NCBI GenBank assembly: GCA_902799345.1
Contig: CADBZW010000005.1
Location: 1 to 64,000 of the forward strand
DNA length: 64,000 nucleotides
Source of the DNA: an uncultured Bacteroidia bacterium
GTDB taxonomy: Bacteria; Bacteroidota; Bacteroidia; Bacteroidales; F082
Direction: 5' to 3'
Shown: piece by piece, positions 25,917 through 38,200 of the stretch
Layout of the letters: each line of letters begins with the position of its first letter
Numbering within the stretch: the stretch's first letter is position 1
Position numbers and translations under genes: made by a program
The notes under the pieces: generated by a model
Told to the model about the DNA's origin: nothing
What the model saw: only the letters and a program-made list of their open reading frames with translations
Database searches by the model: none

Positions 25917-25996
25917 GTAGAGACGCGGCGCGCCACGTCTCTACAATACAATTCTGGGTATGATGTGTGTAGAGACGCGCCATGGCACGTCTCTAC
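25917..25996. repeat. GTAGAGAC palindromic repeats, copies 2 and 3
   Basis: Two inverted repeats lie 24 bases apart: GTAGAGACG/CGTCTCTAC at 25917-25925/25936-25944 and again at 25969-25977/25988-25996. The 10-base loops differ (CGGCGCGCCA versus CGCCATGGCA). They share their arms with the repeat at 23936-23963. They sit seven bases past the end of the small tag-protein gene and may act as its 3' hairpins. Confidence 0.65.
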
Positions 25997-26003
25997 GACA
26001 GCA

Positions 26004-26261
26004 TCATTTTTGTTTCTTCCGTTTTGTCAACAGATAGGCACCCGCCATCCCTGTCAGCAGCAGCAACCCGCTGCCCAAAGGCGCATAAAACTGGTCGCCG
26101 TCATGGCCTTGTGTGGGCACAAACAACACGAACTCGTCTTCCTCCAGACGCATCGTGCCTTCAAATTCATTGTCGGCAATAAAGATCTGAGCATTCATAG
26201 TACCAGCCATCAGCATGAGAGCTGTCAGCATAACCACGATTCTTTTGTTCATCTTTTTCAT
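26004..26261 (-). CDS. Small secreted protein with C-terminal PxGSG-TM-KR tag
   Basis: An 85-residue protein: signal peptide (KRIVVMLTALMLMAGTMNAQ), a short acidic mature part (about 25-50), then a C-terminal tripartite tail of PLGSG (61-65), a hydrophobic segment LLLLTGMAGAYLL and basic KRKKQK. The tail is nearly the same as that of the 94-residue protein at 57979. It resembles sortase- or exosortase-type sorting signals in design (motif, membrane span, basic end), but no processing enzyme is seen in the window. The gene follows the 4770-residue T9SS protein by 13 bases. Its ribosome-binding site (AGGAGG) overlaps the upstream stop codon, so translation is probably coupled. It may stay anchored in the inner membrane. 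Function unknown. Confidence 0.75.
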   Translation of the reverse strand: MKKMNKRIVVMLTALMLMAGTMNAQIFIADNEFEGTMRLEEDEFVLFVPTQGHDGDQFYAPLGSGLLLLTGMAGAYLLTKRKKQK

Positions 26262-26274
26262 TTTCCTTCCCTCC

Positions 26275-29200
26275 TTATCTCTTTACTACGACTTTTTGAA
26301 TTCTTGTTCCTTCGCTGTTGGTCAAGCGGAATAGATACACACCTGGTGCGACATCAGGCACTCCTACCCTGCTTTGTCCTCCATGGACTTCCTTGCTCAT
26401 CAGCACTTGGCCTAACGGGTCGACGAAATCCAGCTGTCCGTCACCCGTGACGATCCACTGCGAACCGTCGAAGAACACGAAGGTTTGGATTTCGTTATGT
26501 TCCTCCACATCGGTCAAGCTGAAGACGATGAGGAATCGCGACGGATAGTCACCCTTGTGGCCTTCGAAGGTGTAGGTGTCGTTTCTGAGCATGTCGTACT
26601 CGATACCCGTGATGTGGTCGATGAGGTACATGCTGTGGAAGTCGGCATTGGCGGTGTTCCACTTCAGGGTGAAGATGTCGTCCTCCTTAGCCTCGAACCA
26701 CACCGGCACGCGGTCGATACCTCGCTGGGCAAAGAGCGCGGCATAATGTGTGTTGTCGTGCTGGGCATAGAACAAGCCGTCGCCCACACGCAGCTCCTTC
26801 AGCTTGGTGGCGCCACCCCACTCGGGACGTTCAAATTCGATGACCGTCACGTCGGCGCAGCCTTGGTCACTGCTCAGGTACAGGTTGACCAAAGGATAGG
26901 CCGGTCGGTCGTCGCGGAAGGTGCTCTCACCTTCTATCGCTGAACGTGGCACCAACATGCCTTCGCTGAACGACAGATTGCCAGCCGCCTTGGCCCTCAC
27001 ATAGAAGCCTTGGTGCGGGTGCAAGTAACGCTCGGCATAATCGCCGCCCCTCGAACCACGCACAGGATAGTATCTGAACGCGGTGCTGGCATCGTTGTTC
27101 TTGTATTTGTCGGCGTTATAGACCACATAGAAGGCACCTTCATCGGGGTTTCCACTGAAGTAGTTTTCATCGCTGAGCACATCCAGGTTAGTGCCAGTAG
27201 CAACCTTATCGAAGTCAAGGTAGCTATGGAAGGGATTGCCCACCAGGTTCCAGCCTTTGAGTTTGGATGAGGAAGTTAGCGTCAGCCAAATACTTTGATC
27301 TCCATCATTCAGAATGCCGTGGCTCTGCATGAAGGTTCCCGTAGTGATAGCTGCCATATAGCCTCTACCCACGATGAGCTTGTCTTCGTTCTGGTTCGGA
27401 GTAGCATCCTTGACAGGGACATAATCCAAATGATCATGCGGCTCATCGCTATGCCAGTGGTTGGGGCCGTTACGCTTGAAGTTGATCCAGTGGTAGTCAG
27501 GCTCGGTCCAAGTGTAGAAGTCCATGCCGTACGGATAACGGTGTTCGTTCGTTGAAGGGCATTCGTCGCTACCCACAATGAACAAATCGTTCACATGACC
27601 ATCAAACAAACTACCACGACGCGTCGGGAAATAACCGTCGGTCTTCTGGTCGGTGGCAACGAAATCCTTCATCCAGTAACGGTTGTCGGCACCGCTGGCG
27701 CACTCGTCACTGCCCGGATTCGTCAGCCAGCTGAATTCGTTACCATCCGACAACCAAGGATTATGGAAATGTCCTTCAGCGTTGTAATCTCCGCTAGTAT
27801 ACGTATTCGTGTTATGTCCTTGGTAATCGAACCCTTGAGGCGCATTATTCAACGGCGTGGAGAACATGTGCCAGTCGCGAGGCAGCGGATAAGGTCCTAT
27901 GCCAAGCCCATTGAGGCCGATGTTGACGCCTGGCGTTGAGGTTGCGTGTCCGAACGAATTGTCGAAGGTGATGCCCACGTAGGTGTTGTCAAACGTCGTC
28001 AAGTCGCCCGCGTCCATGATGGACACATCCTCGTGGATGCTCACCTTGCTTTGGGTGATGGTGAGGCTGCTGCCCACTTGGTTCACGTCGCCATAGACGA
28101 AGAGGTAATCAGGAATGTCCACATTGGATTTGTTCTTCTCCAAGGGTCTGGTCAAGGCTGCGTCAAGTTCATTGGCAAGCACTCCGTTTTCGGAATCCGC
28201 CTCGCCGTCGCGCACGGGACCTCCATACTGCAAGGCAGGGCCTCCAGCGTAGGTACCCACGCTACGCAAATCACCTTGATAAACATCGTCGCCGTCAAGC
28301 ACGTTGAGCAGCAACACAGGCAGGTCGCCGTTGATCTCGGCCAAAGCCGGTCTCGCCCAGCGTCCATACTCCGGGTCTTTCTTGCTAACCCATTTGTTCA
28401 ACAGTTGGAACAAAGTGGAATCGGTCTTGCTGGTGATACCCTCCACCCTGTTGTCGGCATACATATAGCCTAAGTTATCGGAGCCGATAACGGGCGTGTA
28501 TTGGTGGCAACTTGCGTCACAACCGCCCGTGACAGCCATGCTGTATTCCGTAGTCGTTTGCATGACATAACAGCTGTCGATGTTAGTAGCACTAGTCGTG
28601 TTGTTGTAAACGATGCTACGGAAGTTGGTTGTGGTCAGTCCCTCAGCATTGCGCAAGTTCAGATAGCAGTTGCTCATCTTTGCTCCAGTGTTGTTGCCCA
28701 ACAGACCGCCAACGGTCTTGGTATTCTGGCTTCCTGTAATTTCGAACCCGACATTGGCAAACGAGTTGTAAATGTCGCCTGCCTCGGCCTTACCTACCAA
28801 GCCGCCCACAGGTCCTTGTACCAAGGATCCCATATTAATGGTTGACATGGTCATGGACGAATGGATGTGACCATTGTTCATCTGTCCTACCAAGCCACCT
28901 GCAACAACCTCATGTCCGTCGAAGTTCGGGCAATCGATGACATTGGCTGCCTCGCTGTTGGACACCATGGCATGGTCGCCCTCGAGCTGGCCAACCAGAC
29001 CTCCAATATAATATGTCACAACATCGCGAGTGGGAACGCTGGCAGGGGCTATCTTGCCGCCCACCACAAAGGTGCGGTTGACAACGCCGCTGTTATCGGT
29101 GCTGCCGTTGACCCTGCCAAACATGCCGTAGTCATTGCGTTGATAGCGTGTGTCGCTCTTGCTGAGATACTGGACGAAGAGGCTGTCGATAAGGTGTCCC

Positions 29201-32200
29201 CTACCGTCATACTGCCCCTTGAACGGCCTGCTCTCGTATCCCAGCGGGACCCATACATACTGCTTCATGTCGACGTCAGCGGTCTGGCTAATGTTGACAC
29301 CCAAGAAATCAGTGGCGGTCTCACCATTCATGCCGACGGACTTGCTGATCAGCCAAGCCAAGCCTTTCTCACTCTTGACCGTGATGCTGCCCGTTGATTC
29401 TGCATAGTCGGCGGCAGAGGGCTGTGTTCTCACCACATTGGCCCAGGTCCAACCGAAATACAAGGTCTTTTGTTCTAGTATTGTACCTTCCTCTCCTATG
29501 AAATAGGTGGTTTTGTCATTCCTCCCGAAGAACCAGCCTTGGTCGTCAACGAAATTGTTGTTGTTCCAAGCGCTTACTGCATCGCTCTTATCTGTGGCCA
29601 CCGCCACTGGCGAGAAGGTGTTGTATTCATAAGTTGCCGCACTATTGCGAATCGGGCTGGTGATGCCGATTTTCGTCTTGGCATCATTCGTGGTTGTCAG
29701 TACATCCGTAATGGTGAGGCTCTTTGTGAAGGTGGGCAGATACACGTTGCTGTTCGCGACACCCGTGCCATTCTTCTGCTTGTTGCCTTCAATGGTCACC
29801 AAGCCTTCCACATTCACCGTGCAGGAGGCATCCTTGTCGACATACAATCCGCCGCCATCGTGAACGCCCGACGCGGCTGTGTAGTCGGCGTTATGATACC
29901 ATGTAGTGGCCGCATCCGTGTTGTTGTAGCCACGCTGCAAGATGGTGCCATTGGCCACGATTTCTTCATTCAAGGTGTTCTTATAGCCCTTCAAGGTGAG
30001 TGCAGCATTGGCAGTAGTGACAACCATAGGCTTGTTCACTTTATACACCTGCGTACTCATAAAGGAGGTTGGGATGCTATGAGTTGTAACATCCGTTGTG
30101 GTGGCTCCATACAAACCGTCCACCAATACATTCTCCATCACGAAGTTGCTCTTGTTGGCATGGATCATCATGCCCAAGTTGGCGCCTGGACCTACAGTAG
30201 AGTTTCCTGTTTGTCCATTCCATGTTTCTACATTATCAGGTGCTGTTGCAGGATGCTCCGCATCAACAACTGTCTCGTCATAATAGCCATTGCTCATCAA
30301 GTGTCCACCTGGGTAGCGGTACAACTTCAATTGATAATCTGGCCATCTGTTCAAGTTGTCATTTTCGAGAACTGCTTCGACGGGACCCACAACATAGATG
30401 ATGTCATTGGCTTTGTCAAATAAAGGATACCTGGCTTCAGGAGTTGTAGATTCGTCATAGCAGATACCTTGTTCTAAAACGGTGTTCTCTCCTTCTGTTA
30501 TGGTTTTATTGCCAGATACGGTCAGTTTAGGCTTATCAGGGAAATGGCCCCATCCCTCTTGGTGGTTTCTGTCCTTACCCCAACCGCCGTTGTCGTTGCC
30601 GATGCCTCTTCCGTCGACATACCAGATTCTGCCTGAAATGACTGGCAACACCCATTCACGGAACTCCTCAAGGTCCATCTCGCCGCTCTCTCTATTCTGC
30701 ACATACTCGCCGATGTTGAAATAAGGATACTGTTTCGTTTTGGTGAAGTTGCTTCCACCATCGTCGCCCTCATAATGGTAAGTATAATTCAAAACCTGCT
30801 GATCCTCTTTGGTGAAGAAATTATGGATCGTAACATAGCTCAAGAAGCCGCCATCGCCTCCGTTCATGATGTCACTCGTAAAATTATAACCATCTATGGC
30901 GATAGGATTGTTTTGCGGTGTAACCTTCGGGCGGGCGTAGGCAAAGCTCTCCGTGCCGACAGGTTGGAAGTTGTCGCCTCTCATCCTGAAGAAACCTTGC
31001 AGTTGGCCGTACATTCTTTTCCTGTTACCGCCAGTTTTATCCAGATAGCGCACATAAAGCCTCGAGTCGCCGTTGAAGATAATGACGTTTTCTTGGTTAT
31101 AAACCAAAGGCGGGTTAGGATTCGTTTGCGTATAATACAACCTTGCGTTTTCTTGGGTGTTGCCTTCCCCTACCAATGGATTGACACCTATCCACTCCCA
31201 ATCATTAGCGTTGCTACCGTCCAAGTGGCCGTATGAGGTGCTATTGGCATTGATCAGATGCAGGCTTCTCACCTCATGGATGGAGTCCATGTAGGCAGGA
31301 GCGCCGACGGCACCAAGCACGATGCCAGAGGCATTAGTCACATACACGCCCTTATCGACCTGGAGCACGGCAAACTTCCTCTCGGAGTCGGATTGGCTGA
31401 TGTCGTCAGCACCGCTCAGGTTGACATTGGTATTGTCAAGCAGAATAATGTCGCCACGCTGTAGGGTGGTCAGTGTGCGGGAGGCCTGGGTCAACTCGGC
31501 ATCTGGGTCGCCCTCAGGATTGCGCGTACCGTAATTCCTGACCAAGATGTTACGTCCTTCCACACCCGACTCGCAGTTGGTGCCACAACCATACACACCG
31601 CCTCCGATGTTCATATAGTTGGTAGTGCTCTGGGCTGGAGCTGAGATTGTGGTGTTGTAGCCAGTGCCGTCGATGTAGACTCTACTGTAGCCCGACACGT
31701 TAAACGAGTGGTTCCAATCCGTTGAACCTATGCTTCCATAGGAGCCGCCAAACACGCTACCCTTGATGTCGAGGTTGGCAACCGCAGGAGTTTCTTGTCT
31801 GTGGATGTTAATGTCATGGAACTCACCTCCTTCTTTTGATGTTTCGACGATGGCCTTCTGGCCTATCAAGACCGCCACGGAGCCTTTCACTTTGCCGCCG
31901 TAGCCGGCGCCATACACATTGCCTTTTTCAATGCCTCCTTTGGCGTTGGTGCCGATGGTGCCGCCGCTAATGTTGACAAACGAGGCCCAATCTTCGTCAT
32001 TTGCCGGGTCGCCGTCTTCGGCATAGTAACTGCATCCGTACACATTGCCTTCGACGGTGCCGCCCCACATGTTGACCCAACGCGGAGCCTTGTTGGGGCG
32101 CGAATCAGGAATCTGTCGGCTGCCGCCGAACAAACTACCATGTATCAAGCCACCCGACATGTTGACCACTTTGTATTCGTGTACCACACTCTGGCTGCCA

Positions 32201-35200
32201 CCGCCATATACATTGTTCCAAACAATGGGTGAGTATTCGGTCACACCGTCAGTCGACTTCCTGATATTGACGGTGGTGTGGCCACGCACTTCGCCAGCCG
32301 TCTCGCTTTCGGCAGTGGCGAGCAGACCGCGTCCGCCACCATAAACATTGCCGTCAAGAGGCTGGCTGGCTACATCGCCTTCATCGCCGATGGTGCCGCC
32401 TTCAATGTCGACAATGGCATTCTTTCTCACATGGCCGTCCTCGCCGCCACCAAACACGGAGCCGTAAATCTGGGCCGTCTGGCCAATAGTCACATGGGTG
32501 TTTTTGACGAAGGCCAATTCGACATACTCGCCGCCCACGCCACCGTGGCCTGAGCCGAACACGTTGCCGAAGTTCTCGTCTTCGTGAATCGTACCAACAG
32601 TGCCGCCGGTGATGGTCACCGAAGCCAAGCCTGTTTTGTAGTTGCCTTGTGCATCGGGTTCCTCAGTGGCATTGCCCACCGAGGCCAGGTTGCCGCCGCC
32701 ATACACGTTACGGATGACATGGCCGCCATCCATATTGACATGGGTGTTGCCTTGCACCCAGCCCGCCGTGTGGCTGTGGATTTGTTCACCTTCATGTTCG
32801 TATGTGTCGACACCACGACCGCCGCCATACACATTGCCGTGATAGGGGTCGTTGCAGGGTTCGAGATCACCATAATCATGGCCACCGATTTGTCCGCCGT
32901 GGATGTTGACGTATGTGTCTTTCAACACATGTCCGTCTTCGCCCGAGCCGAACACCGAGCCTTCAATCCAGGTTTCCGTACCTGATTTTTCCATGATGTT
33001 CACCGTGGTTTGCTTCACCTTCGACAAGCGTGTTGCCATGGTGCCAGGTGCATCTGCCTTACCTTTGGCGCCGCCATAGACGTTGCCGCCCACGCGCTCG
33101 TCGGGGTGAGACGGGTCAGTAATCGAGTGACCGATGTCGATGTTGCCGATTTGGTATTGTCCACCCACATTGACAGTGGCATAGCCGTGGTTGACGCCAA
33201 CCAGCGTGTCGCCTTTGACGTCGATACCGACCGAGCCGAGACGACCGCCGCCGAAGACGGAGCCGAGCATGTGGCCGCCCAAAACATTGACGGTGGTGTT
33301 GCCACCTACACGGCCTGCGGTTTCACTTTCTTCGTGGTAGTTACGGCCTCCGCCAAAGATGTTGCCGTCGAAGCCGGTGATGCCATTGGTGCCCAAAGTG
33401 CCTTTCTTCATCGTCACGGTGGCGTTGCCAAGCACATGGCCGTCGCTGCCGCCGCCGAAGAGCGACCCCCAAACACGGTTGGCGTCGCTGTCGTTGTATC
33501 CCACCTCTACCTCGGTATGGTTCACATTACAATACGGTTTCATGGCAGAATTGCGACCGCCCTTGGGACCACCGAAGACGTAGCCGTTGAGACCTGTATT
33601 GTCCAAAGGACCGATGATGCCGCCGGTCACTTTCACCGTAGCCTTTCCGGTGTTGGCAACAGGAGTGACGCTGCTTGCCCCATCAGACAAATTAGAAGGA
33701 TTCACATAAGTAATATCGAACTTTCCCACGCTGGCCACTTCGCCGCCGCCGAAGACATTCTCATAGACATGGCCGCCCTTTATATTAATATAGGTGTCGC
33801 CATACACGCGACCTGCTATTAAGATGGCCGGCTCGTGAAGATCATTGTTAGTATTCAAGGCATCGGTCCCATCATAGCCTCTACCGCCGCCAAACACATG
33901 GCCGCAGTTTTCAGCGACGTTATTGTTGGTGTAGACGCCGCCGATGGTGCAGTTGCCAGCGATGTTGACCGTGGTGCTGTCGCGAACACTGCCGACTTCG
34001 CCGCCGCCATACACCGAGTTCTTAATGGCCGCCGTGCCTTTGATGGTCACATTGGTCTGCTTGACGCGTGCCGCCAAAGGCCAGATAGGATTTGTGCTAA
34101 ACACACCTCTACCAGCACCATAAACGTTGCCGCTCATGGTGTAAGGATTGTCGTGGCTGGGGTGCGTTGAGTCGTTGCCGACGGTGCCGCCACCGACATT
34201 AACGACCACGTGGCCGTAAGTCTGGGCGTTCTCGCCTGTCACATCTTCCCTCATTTGGCCATAATATGGATTGTCGGTCATGACACCATTGTTGTCATAT
34301 TGGGCATCCACAAGGTAGGTACCCACCGAAGCACGGTTGCCACCGCCATAGACAGAGTTGAGGATGGTGCCACCGGTGATATTCACGTTGACATTGCCAC
34401 TCACCGAACCTGCGGTAAGGGCTTCCTCCGTGGTGCCGCGACCAGCGCCAAACACGTTGCCGTCGGCCTTGGTGAGGCCTTGGGTCCCAATGATGGTGGG
34501 AACAGCTTCGGATGCCTGACTGACCTTGAGGTTGACGTCACCCATGACGTGAGCGTCCTCGCCACCGCCAAAGACACAGCCGTAAATACGGCCACCGCTG
34601 ACGGTGACATCGGTTTCCCAAACGTTGGTCCAAGTGTTGAAGTAGATACGCGGGTCGCCCTTGCCCGAGCCATAGAGATAGCCAGGGACAGGATGATTTT
34701 GAATATCTGTTGTGGTGCGCGGCACGCCGATGGTGCCGTCGGTCATCTTGATTGTAGCCTTACCATTATCCCCTGAAACATGGTCTTCGCCATGAATCGT
34801 ATAATTATAGGTGTACATACCCACATTGGTGACCTCGCAGCCGCCATAGAGGCAAGAAAGGATGTGGCCGCCCGTGACTTCCACGCGGGTGTTGCCCTTC
34901 ACATGTCCCGCCGAGCGCAGCCATTGGCTTTGGCCGTCGACTGAGCCGTAGGGATAGTAGCCCGAGCCGCCGCCAAACACATTGCCATAGAAGGTGCCGC
35001 CATCAAGGCCTGGTTTCGGTTTACCGCCCTCAAGGACGAAGATGTCGTAGGGGTCGCCGTTCATAGTATAATTCCAATGGGCTGTCGGGGCCAAGGCGCT
35101 ACTGGCCCAGTCGTCATCGGTATATGGAATAGTGTAGCCTTCGCCTGCGCCGATTTGTCCGCCTTTGATTTTCACCCAAGTGCTGTCAAACACACTGCCG

Positions 35201-38200
35201 TTGTCGCCACCGCCATACACAGAGCCGAGCACGAAGGCATCGTCTGAGATTTCCACCTCGGTGGCGCCCACAGAAGCCATCAGATCAACGAGATGGTCGC
35301 CTTCTTCATCAACGACAGGTGAGGTCTCAAGCGATTCCGTCCAGCCTGCGCCACCGCCAAACACGTGGCCGAAGTCGTCGGGATAACCCGAAGCGGTAAT
35401 CATCTGCATATTGTCCATGCCGATGGTGCCACCGCTGACGGCGACCTTAGTATGGCCGGTTTCGGGTTCAATATCGATATGGCTAACGCGAGTGCCAGTT
35501 TGGTTCCAAGTGTAGTTGCCTACATTGGCCACCTCGCCGCCGCCATACACGCTGCCGTAGATGCGTGCCGTGCCTGAGATTTCAACCTCGGTGTCCTTGA
35601 CCAAAGAGATAAGCAAGGCCGATGATGCGGGCTTGCCCGCAATGCCAGTCTTGCTGCCCTTGCCACCACCGTACACGTCGCCGATGACAAGCTGGCGATC
35701 CCTCATGTAATCGAGATTGCCCACCGTGCCGCCCGACACCTTGACCGAAACTTGTCCATGTTCGGGGCCGTCTAACAAGGCTTTGTAGGCGTCTGCGGAT
35801 GTGCCAGTTGGGGTCACGCCTTTATAGCCGATGCCCGTCAAGGCCAAACGCCCGCCGCCGAAGAGGCAACCGAGCAAGTGGCCACCCTCCATCTCGACGG
35901 TGATGTTGCCACGGGTGCGGCCCGCGGTGTAGTTCTTCTTGGAGTAGTTACGCCCGCCACCGAAGATGTTGCCGTCGTAGCCTGTGGTGCCATAGGTTCC
36001 CACCAGGCCATTGACCAAGTGAACGGTAGCGTTGCCCAACACGTGGCCGTCTTCGGCGCCGCCGAAGATGCTGCCCCAGATGCGGTTGGCAGTCTGGTCG
36101 GCATCAGAAGGGATGTCTACCGTGACAGCAGTATAGTTGACATCGGCAAATTCCTTGAAGACGCCTGGCACATCATCGCCAACGCCCTTACCGCCGCCAA
36201 ACACGTAACCATCCACACCGTTCAATCCGATGGGGATGTTGTACCCCTCTTCCACCTTAGGTGCGGGACCCACTTGTCCGCCCGTGATGGTCACTGTGGC
36301 GTAACCGGTGTTAGCCTTCGGAGCATAGTCCTTGATATGTGCGGCATCATGGACATCACCGTCAAAGATGGTGTCTCTCACGCCCACGCTGGCCACCTCG
36401 CCACCGCCATACACGTTGAGGAGCACATGGCCGCCGCTGATGTTGACGTCGGTGTTGCCTTTCACCAAGGCTGCTTCGCGGTCAAGAGGATAGCCCGCAC
36501 CGCCGCCAAACACCTCGCCGCCCGAAGTGTGGACGTAGTAAGTATAAACATCAGAGCCTGATGCCTTGCGGGCTTCGATGGTACCCACCGTGCCGCCACG
36601 CATGTTGACCTTGGTGTCGTTCTTCACCTGGCCCAACTGACCGCCACCATACACGCAGCCAGGAACTTGGGCACCGTCGAAGAGGTTGACCTCGGTAAAC
36701 ATGGTCGTAGCGAATTTGTCGATGGACAGCGTTGGGTCAGCATCGAAATTGAAGACGCCACGGCTGGCACCGAACACACTGCCGCCGTACCTACCGGCTA
36801 TCGGGTTGTCGATTTCGTTGTGTTCGGTGGCTTTCACCACATCCGCATCGCCGATGGCGCTATGGATGTTGACCTTGGCAAGAGAATACGCAGTGGAAGG
36901 AACGGTTTCCTGACCCATGGCCGGAGGACCGACTGACGACAAGGGGCCGCCGCCATACACATTCTGGTGGATGATGCCGCCGTTGATGGTGACTTCCGTG
37001 AACTGGGTCACCGAACCCGCGCTGGTGCTGAAATGAGAGCCAGTGGCATCTTGGTACTTACCCAAGCCTGCGCCTGCACCATGCACGCTGCCACGGCCTC
37101 TCCATTGGTAGTCGGTCAAATCAGCAGTCCCCACTGCTGCTATGGTTTCTGTATCGTATTTATTGCCGATTTCACCCTTGTTGACAGTGACTTGGGTACT
37201 CCAACGCACATGTCCGTCCTCGCCGCCGCCAAACACAGAGCCATAGAGGCGCGGGCCATTCGTTTCATCCTCCGCATCTCCGATGACGACATGGGTATGG
37301 TTGACATAGCCGAGGAAGAACTCAGGATAGTAATGGATACGGGGATGGAGGGTTTGGCGCACGTTGGGGGCCGGTTCGCCACGGCTGCTGCCGTACACAT
37401 TGCCTGTGGGCAGGTCGTCCTTCATGCCATTGATGGTGCCGATAGTGCCGCCAAAGATATTGACGTAGGTGTGGCCTGAATAGGTAACAAGCGTGTCGCG
37501 GAGATACATGTTATTTTCTGTCCATTGCTCACCATAGCCTGCGGGCGTGAAGTCGCCAGGGCCACCGGCATAGTTGCCCTTGCCCACCGAGGCGCGGTTG
37601 CCGCCGCCAAACACGCTGCGCACCACATAACCGCCGTTCATCGTGACGTAGGTATTGCCATACACCTTGCCCGCGGTGATGCTGGTGATTTCAGCATCGT
37701 AAGTATCGCCTGCGTGCCACTCCGGTTGGTCCGTATCGGGATTTGTAGGACCATCCTGATCATGCTCCAATTGGGTGACATAGGTATCGGTGCCCTTGCC
37801 GCCGCCATAGATGCTGTGGCCAACGAGGCCGTTGTTAAAGGTCACGTAAGCCCTGTTGTTGACGTGACCGTTTTCGCCGCCACCGTAGAGTGAACCCGGG
37901 AGGCAACCCAACGCACCGTATGTAGCCCAATCACTCCATTTGGAATAGAAAGCCGTTTCATAATCGATGGCGCTTCCGCTGGGATAGGTAGGTTTATAGT
38001 TTGCAGGAGTGGCTGTGTTAGTCGAAGGATATTCGACAATCACCACGGTGTTGCTTGAATTGGCGCAGTGTGCCATCGTGTAACGGTTGCCTGCCTTACC
38101 CTTGCCGCCGCCATACACGTCGCCGTTGTCCTCACGTTTTTCCTTAAGCGCATTGGCTCCGTCTGTAGTGGTAAGGTCATACTTAATCGGGGTCAGTTGA

